From positions 1-43,536 of the forward strand of contig JAAXHD010000256.1 of NCBI GenBank assembly GCA_012271015.1: a stretch of 43,536 nucleotides of DNA, written 5' to 3'. The notes under the pieces were generated by a model that saw nothing but the letters and a program-made list of their open reading frames with translations, did no database searches and was not told where the DNA came from. Positions 40,292 to 43,536 of the stretch are shown piece by piece. This stretch comes from Candidatus Poribacteria bacterium. Its GTDB lineage: Bacteria > Poribacteria > WGA-4E > WGA-3G. Numbering within the stretch: position 1 is the stretch's first letter; each line of letters starts with the position of its first letter. The translations under genes were made by a program, and so were the position numbers.

Positions 40292-40913
40292 ATTTACGTT
40301 CAGATGGTGCTTCCATCGCGGGATAGATTTCTATATCCGATCGCGTGATGAGGACACCGACATAGAAAGTCAACCAGTCCCCGCAGCGTTCAATAGACAT
40401 GTACTCGTCGTTATCATTGGCGTATTCGTGAAGTTCGACATCGAACTTCTCTTCGCCTTCCGGATTGGTAAGGGTGAGCGTTGCGGGGACAACGTCCTGT
40501 CGGTTATATTCAACAGCGATGTCCTCGTTCTCATTCTCCGGATCAGGAAAATAGAGCGTCATGGTATCCGGCAACGGATCGCCGAGTTCACACTCATCGT
40601 CAACAATCCATCGGGAAATCTCGTAGTCTTCCTTCGTGCCAGCGACATGATCGACACCGATAACGACCTCCTCGTCTGCGTCACGGATGTGATACATATA
40701 ACGGCGGAGACTGTCCGCTTCATATTTCTTCCGTATGACCAATTTGAAAGCGTGCGAAGTATCGCCCGTCTCCTCATACGTGATAATGTCGGAGAGTTCA
40801 ATCATGCTGTCAAGCGGAATGTCGACTAACTCATGCCGCTCAGGTTTCTTCGGTTCAGCGTCCTTTCGTCTACCGAACAGGGATTTACCGTCTTTTCTGC
40901 CAAATAATGCCAT
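40290..40913 (-). CDS. Hypothetical protein, partner of the Arg/Ser-rich protein
   Basis: 207 residues, no signal peptide. A basic N-terminus (FGRKDGKSLFGRRKDAEPKK) is followed by an acidic beta-rich domain: HELVDIPLDSMIELSDIITY, YMYHIRDADEEVVIGVDHVA, TMTLYFPDPENENEDIAVEY. It is vaguely like DUF4178-type proteins, but I am not sure. It starts 8 bp after the stop of the Arg/Ser-rich protein gene (AGGTGGG ribosome site inside that gap), so the two form an operon. Its TAA stop lies at the junction with the 277-bp element. Confidence 0.75.
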   Translation of the reverse strand: MALFGRKDGKSLFGRRKDAEPKKPERHELVDIPLDSMIELSDIITYEETGDTSHAFKLVIRKKYEADSLRRYMYHIRDADEEVVIGVDHVAGTKEDYEISRWIVDDECELGDPLPDTMTLYFPDPENENEDIAVEYNRQDVVPATLTLTNPEGEEKFDVELHEYANDNDEYMSIERCGDWLTFYVGVLITRSDIEIYPAMEAPSERK

Positions 40914-40921
40914 GTTCCCAC

Positions 40922-42058
40922 CTAAAAATAGCCCTTGTTATACATCACTAACATAATCACACCAATAACGAGTATGCTTCCGAAGATAAGCAGGAACCAA
41001 GTCGCCCCCGATGTCTTATTCTCAACAACAACGGTTCGTGTGGCTGGTGGTGCGCGCGTTGTGCTTGTCGTGGCAGCGGATGTTGTTACTGTAGGTGTTT
41101 CCTCGGCAGCGGCAAGGAGTTCCGACTTCAATGCCTCTTCATCTGGAAGTTCATCAACAGTGAAAGATTCGGCACCGTCCCCATAAAATTTATCAGGATT
41201 CTCATCGACGTAACTCGCGGTATAATCTTCATCTCGGTTCGTGCCGGGATCTACGTAATTTGAATTCTGCTCAACACCTTGGCTCTCGTAGTAATCCCTA
41301 TAAAGCTCATACTCCGCTTGCTTTTCAGCACTCCAATGTGAGCGATCATAACTGGGATGGTGGTAGTGCCATAAATAACTACGGCGAATCGCATGGTTGT
41401 AGTAGTCATGGAAATAAATGCCGAACATGAGGTTATTAAACGCCATAGATGCTCCCAGACTATACATCGAATATCCCATCATGGGATAGTAACCACCGAA
41501 GTTATTGACGTTGATCGTTTGACGCGCATCACGTCGGGCACGTGCTGTTTCCCGGTTCGCCGTTCGGTTCTGCCGTTTCAAGCTGCGGTTTTCCGCTTTG
41601 AGTTGTCGCACCTGTTTCCGATTTTGCGCTTTCACTTGACGTTGTTGGTTACGCGTTGCGTTCCGAGTAGAAGTCGTGCTTCGATTTGTTGCGGTCGTTG
41701 CTCTTGCACGACTTGTCGCAGTCTGTCGCTGACGAGCTACGGTGCTGGTGCGCGTCCCGGTGCTTCTCGATGCGCTACTTCTGTTGTAACTGCTACCCGT
41801 ACTGCGGGTCGTCCGCGTCGAAGTCCGTGGGCTTGTATAGGAACGACTGGTGCTACTCCGGCTGCGAGTGCTACTATAGGAACGACTCGGTGTGGTACTC
41901 CGCCGACTCGTGCTACGACTATAACTCCGGCTACGACTGAAACTGCGCCCGCCTCTAAAACCACCACCGCGGCGGCTTTCTACGATATCTGGTGCGAAAC
42001 TAAACAAAAAGACAACCAGAACCGCAAGGACCGAAAACTTCTGAAATTTACGTTTCAC
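40922..42058 (-). CDS. Exported Arg/Ser/Thr-rich (SR-like) protein with C-terminal membrane anchor
   Basis: 378 residues from the GTG at 42058, chosen because AAGGAGG lies 9 nt upstream and a signal peptide follows at once (KRKFQKFSVLAVLVVFLFSF). Next comes a low-complexity RS/ST domain of about 130 residues (SRSRSYSRSTSRRSTTPSRS and similar). A basic coiled-coil-like stretch follows (RKQVRQLKAENRSLKRQNRT), then an aromatic YxxM/HYHHP region with WSAEKQAEYELYRDYYES, an acidic segment, a Thr/Ala-rich linker and a C-terminal helix (WFLLIFGSILVIGVIMLVMY). No family is recognised. It is probably a surface or periplasmic anchored protein. First gene of a two-gene operon. Confidence 0.75.
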   Translation of the reverse strand: MKRKFQKFSVLAVLVVFLFSFAPDIVESRRGGGFRGGRSFSRSRSYSRSTSRRSTTPSRSYSSTRSRSSTSRSYTSPRTSTRTTRSTGSSYNRSSASRSTGTRTSTVARQRQTATSRARATTATNRSTTSTRNATRNQQRQVKAQNRKQVRQLKAENRSLKRQNRTANRETARARRDARQTINVNNFGGYYPMMGYSMYSLGASMAFNNLMFGIYFHDYYNHAIRRSYLWHYHHPSYDRSHWSAEKQAEYELYRDYYESQGVEQNSNYVDPGTNRDEDYTASYVDENPDKFYGDGAESFTVDELPDEEALKSELLAAAEETPTVTTSAATTSTTRAPPATRTVVVENKTSGATWFLLIFGSILVIGVIMLVMYNKGYF

Positions 42059-42095
42059 CCTGATCTTCCTCCTTAGATTTTTTCTCTGGAAAAAC

Positions 42096-42124
42096 TTGAC
42101 AAAAGACGCTGAATTTGTTAAAAT
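42096..42124 (+). promoter_or_regulatory. Consensus sigma-70 promoter of the tRNA-Arg gene
   Basis: -35 TTGACA (42096-42101), 17-bp spacer, -10 TAAAAT (42119-42124) in TTTGTTAAAATTAAG. About 60 bp before the tRNA. It lies in the divergent spacer facing the Arg/Ser-rich protein gene. Confidence 0.7.
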
Positions 42125-42187
42125 TAAGAATACGTGTAAATCAGGTTCGGTTTCATTCACTTAACCTGCCTGACTTTGAAGATTTAT

Positions 42188-42261
<74 letters not shown>

Positions 42262-42518
42262 TTCTTTTTTTAATTCTAATGGCCGCGCACGTCCTATTCT
42301 CACTGCGCGAAATCCTATATCCACCATTTTAAAGACTATGCTAACATTAATTGAGATAGTTGTCAAGGATATTTGAAAGGAAGCCAGAACTATTTGGTTT
42401 TCAGGTTTTTGTCCAAATTTATTGGAAAAGTCGGGAATCGGAGTTCCCTCCTACAGCGGATCCCCGGGAACCGAAAATATAAAATTTTGGAAAACTAAAT
42501 CACCCTGAAAGGAAGCAC
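42262..42518. other. Intergenic region after tRNA-Arg
   Basis: It begins with a T-run after the tRNA and then holds dispersed repeat family B copy 2. AAAGGAAG just before the SMP-30-type start codon is its ribosome site. No other feature is seen. Confidence 0.4.
42397..42500. repeat. Dispersed intergenic repeat family B, copy 2
   Basis: It starts GGTTTTCAGGTTTTTGTCC and ends AACCGAAAATATAAAATTTT then GGAAA, as in copy 1 at 13978-14092. Its middle is the 25-nt block found identically at 26618-26642. Confidence 0.65.
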
Positions 42519-43403
42519 ATGGCACTTGACGTACGCGACGCACGATTAGCGGATCTGATTGATCCGGAGGCAGACGTTGAGCAAATAGCGACAGGATGCG
42601 AATTCACCGAGGGACCCCTCTGGCACGCAACAGAACGGTTTCTGTTGTTTAGTGATATTCCTGCGAACAAGATGCGGAGATGGAATGCGAATACTGGAAT
42701 GACTGTTTTCCGTGAACCCTCTGGGAAATCAAACGGTTTGACTTACGATAAAGGCGGACACCTCATCGCTTGCGAGCACGCAAACCGACGGGTCTCAAGA
42801 ACAACAGCAGATGGACACGTTACCACAATTGCATCACACTATCAGGGTAAACGCTTGAATAGTCCTAACGATGTCGTTGTGAAATCCGACGGAAGCATAT
42901 ATTTCACCGATCCCCCGTATGGGCTTAGCGCGGCTTACGGTGTTGAATCAGAAAAGGAACTCGACTTTCAAGGCGTCTATCGCCTCTCCCCAAACGGTGA
43001 GACACTCACCCTTCTCGTTGACGACTTCGACAGACCTAACGGTATCTGCTTTTCACCAGATGAATCCATCCTCTACATTAACGACACCGAACGGATGCAT
43101 GTGCGCGCTTTCGATGTACAACCCGACGGCACACTCGCAAACGACCGCATCTTTGGTGAGGAGGAAGGGGATACCGGTAAACCGGACGGAATGAAAGCCG
43201 ATACACACGGAAATGTTTATTTAACAGGTCCCGATGGTATTTGGGTCTTCGCCCCGGACGGAACACATCTCGGAATTATTCTCGTCCCTGAGCGAACGGC
43301 GAACCTGGCATGGGGTGGAGATGACTGGAAAACCCTTTTCATCACGGCAAGCACTTCCGTTTATCGCGTAGCATGCAAAACCGTAGGAGTCGCAGTTCCG
43401 TAA
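42519..43403 (+). CDS. SMP-30/gluconolactonase-family lactonase
   Basis: 294 residues, six-bladed beta-propeller. Expected metal ligands are visible: Glu31 in CEFTEGPLWH, Asn in RLNSPNDVVV (about 114), Asn in DRPNGICFSPD (about 165) and Asp in KPDGMKAD (about 223). Other family motifs are SNGLTYDKGGHLIACEH and SDGSIYFTDPPYGL. It hydrolyses sugar lactones or related esters, with a divalent metal. No signal peptide, so it is cytoplasmic. The ATG at 42519 follows AAAGGAAG. dut follows after 5 bp, so the two may be co-transcribed. Confidence 0.93.
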   Translation: MALDVRDARLADLIDPEADVEQIATGCEFTEGPLWHATERFLLFSDIPANKMRRWNANTGMTVFREPSGKSNGLTYDKGGHLIACEHANRRVSRTTADGHVTTIASHYQGKRLNSPNDVVVKSDGSIYFTDPPYGLSAAYGVESEKELDFQGVYRLSPNGETLTLLVDDFDRPNGICFSPDESILYINDTERMHVRAFDVQPDGTLANDRIFGEEEGDTGKPDGMKADTHGNVYLTGPDGIWVFAPDGTHLGIILVPERTANLAWGGDDWKTLFITASTSVYRVACKTVGVAVP

Positions 43404-43408
43404 CACCT

Positions 43409-43536
43409 ATGAAAATTAATATCAAACGCATCGACAAGACGCTTCCGTTGCCGAAATACGAAACTGCTGGTTCTGTTGGCTTTGATCTGATTTGTCGAGA
43501 ATCCGCAGAGATTGCCCCACAGTCCATCGTCCTGAT
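43409..43536 (+). CDS. dut: dUTP diphosphatase, N-terminal part (runs off the window)
   Basis: An ATG at 43409 opens MKINIKRIDKTLPLPKYETA and then GSVGFDLICRE, which matches the dUTPase N-terminus (conserved LPxPxYxTxGSxGxDL). It stays open to the window end (about 42 residues). The enzyme hydrolyses dUTP to dUMP and pyrophosphate and keeps uracil out of DNA. It starts 5 bp after the lactonase gene. The call rests on the N-terminal motif only, but this motif is very characteristic. Confidence 0.85.
   Translation, partial: MKINIKRIDKTLPLPKYETAGSVGFDLICRESAEIAPQSIVL

Noticed and set aside
40125..40829. 234-residue plus-strand ORF crossing the 277-bp element
   Set aside because: It is antisense to the hypothetical gene at 40290-40913 and runs out of a repeat; no family resemblance.
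41393..42076. 227-residue plus-strand ORF opposite the Arg/Ser-rich gene
   Set aside because: Low-complexity Cys/Thr/Ala composition mirrors the RS repeats; no ribosome site; the minus strand has signal peptide, anchor and AAGGAGG.

Overview
The window looks like a chromosome segment from an uncultured, Gram-negative, Candidatus Poribacteria-like bacterium. This is inferred from gene content: an LpxL/HtrB-type acyltransferase, several lipoproteins, a PhyH dioxygenase, a DUF6785-type membrane protein, and secreted LRR plus glycoside-hydrolase-like plus dockerin proteins in three paralogous copies. I see no phage, plasmid, transposase or CRISPR. Non-autonomous inverted-repeat elements are unusually dense.

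Layout. 1-4012: ankyrin fragment, AAC(3)-type acetyltransferase and secreted TPR protein on the plus strand, then a secreted LamG protein on the minus strand. 4150-13897: a membrane-proteome cluster (RDD protein, SpoIIM-family protein, DUF58, MoxR ATPase, DUF4350, DUF4129, two multi-pass membrane proteins) with two decayed paralogues of one membrane protein at its edges. 14111-20270 (plus): LpxL-like acyltransferase, CtpA-type S41 protease, DUF6785-type protein and a lone ABC ATPase. 20361-23384: secreted M28 peptidase divergent from an orphan PhoB-type response regulator. 23576-26588 (minus): sigma-region-4-like HTH protein, two possible tiny ORFs, and an infA-rsgA-GNAT operon. 27039-28812 (plus): PhyH dioxygenase and EamA transporter. 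28880-39882 (minus): a long accessory run of lipoproteins, a zinc-ribbon/DUF1493 membrane protein, three LRR-GHL-dockerin proteins and two small paralogous membrane proteins, one frameshifted. 40015-43536: a 277-bp inverted-repeat element, a two-gene operon including an Arg/Ser/Thr-rich exported protein, tRNA-Arg(CCG), an SMP-30/gluconolactonase-like enzyme and the start of dut.

How the genes work together. MoxR-DUF58-DUF4350-DUF4129-RDD-SpoIIM is a recurrent bacterial neighbourhood, likely a chaperone and membrane complex. infA and rsgA both act on the 30S subunit. The GHL-dockerin, LRR, LamG, TPR and lipoprotein genes form a surface/secreted repertoire, probably for glycan handling or adhesion.

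The best hidden signals are: (i) a promoter-like module containing GTGCATCC in three copies within 2.5 kb, ahead of two tiny ORFs with perfect Shine-Dalgarno sequences and ahead of infA; (ii) several families of MITE-like elements, two of which sit between a consensus promoter and its gene, and one of which ends exactly at a stop codon; (iii) a dispersed repeat that lies in the moxR leader and inside the DUF58 reading frame.
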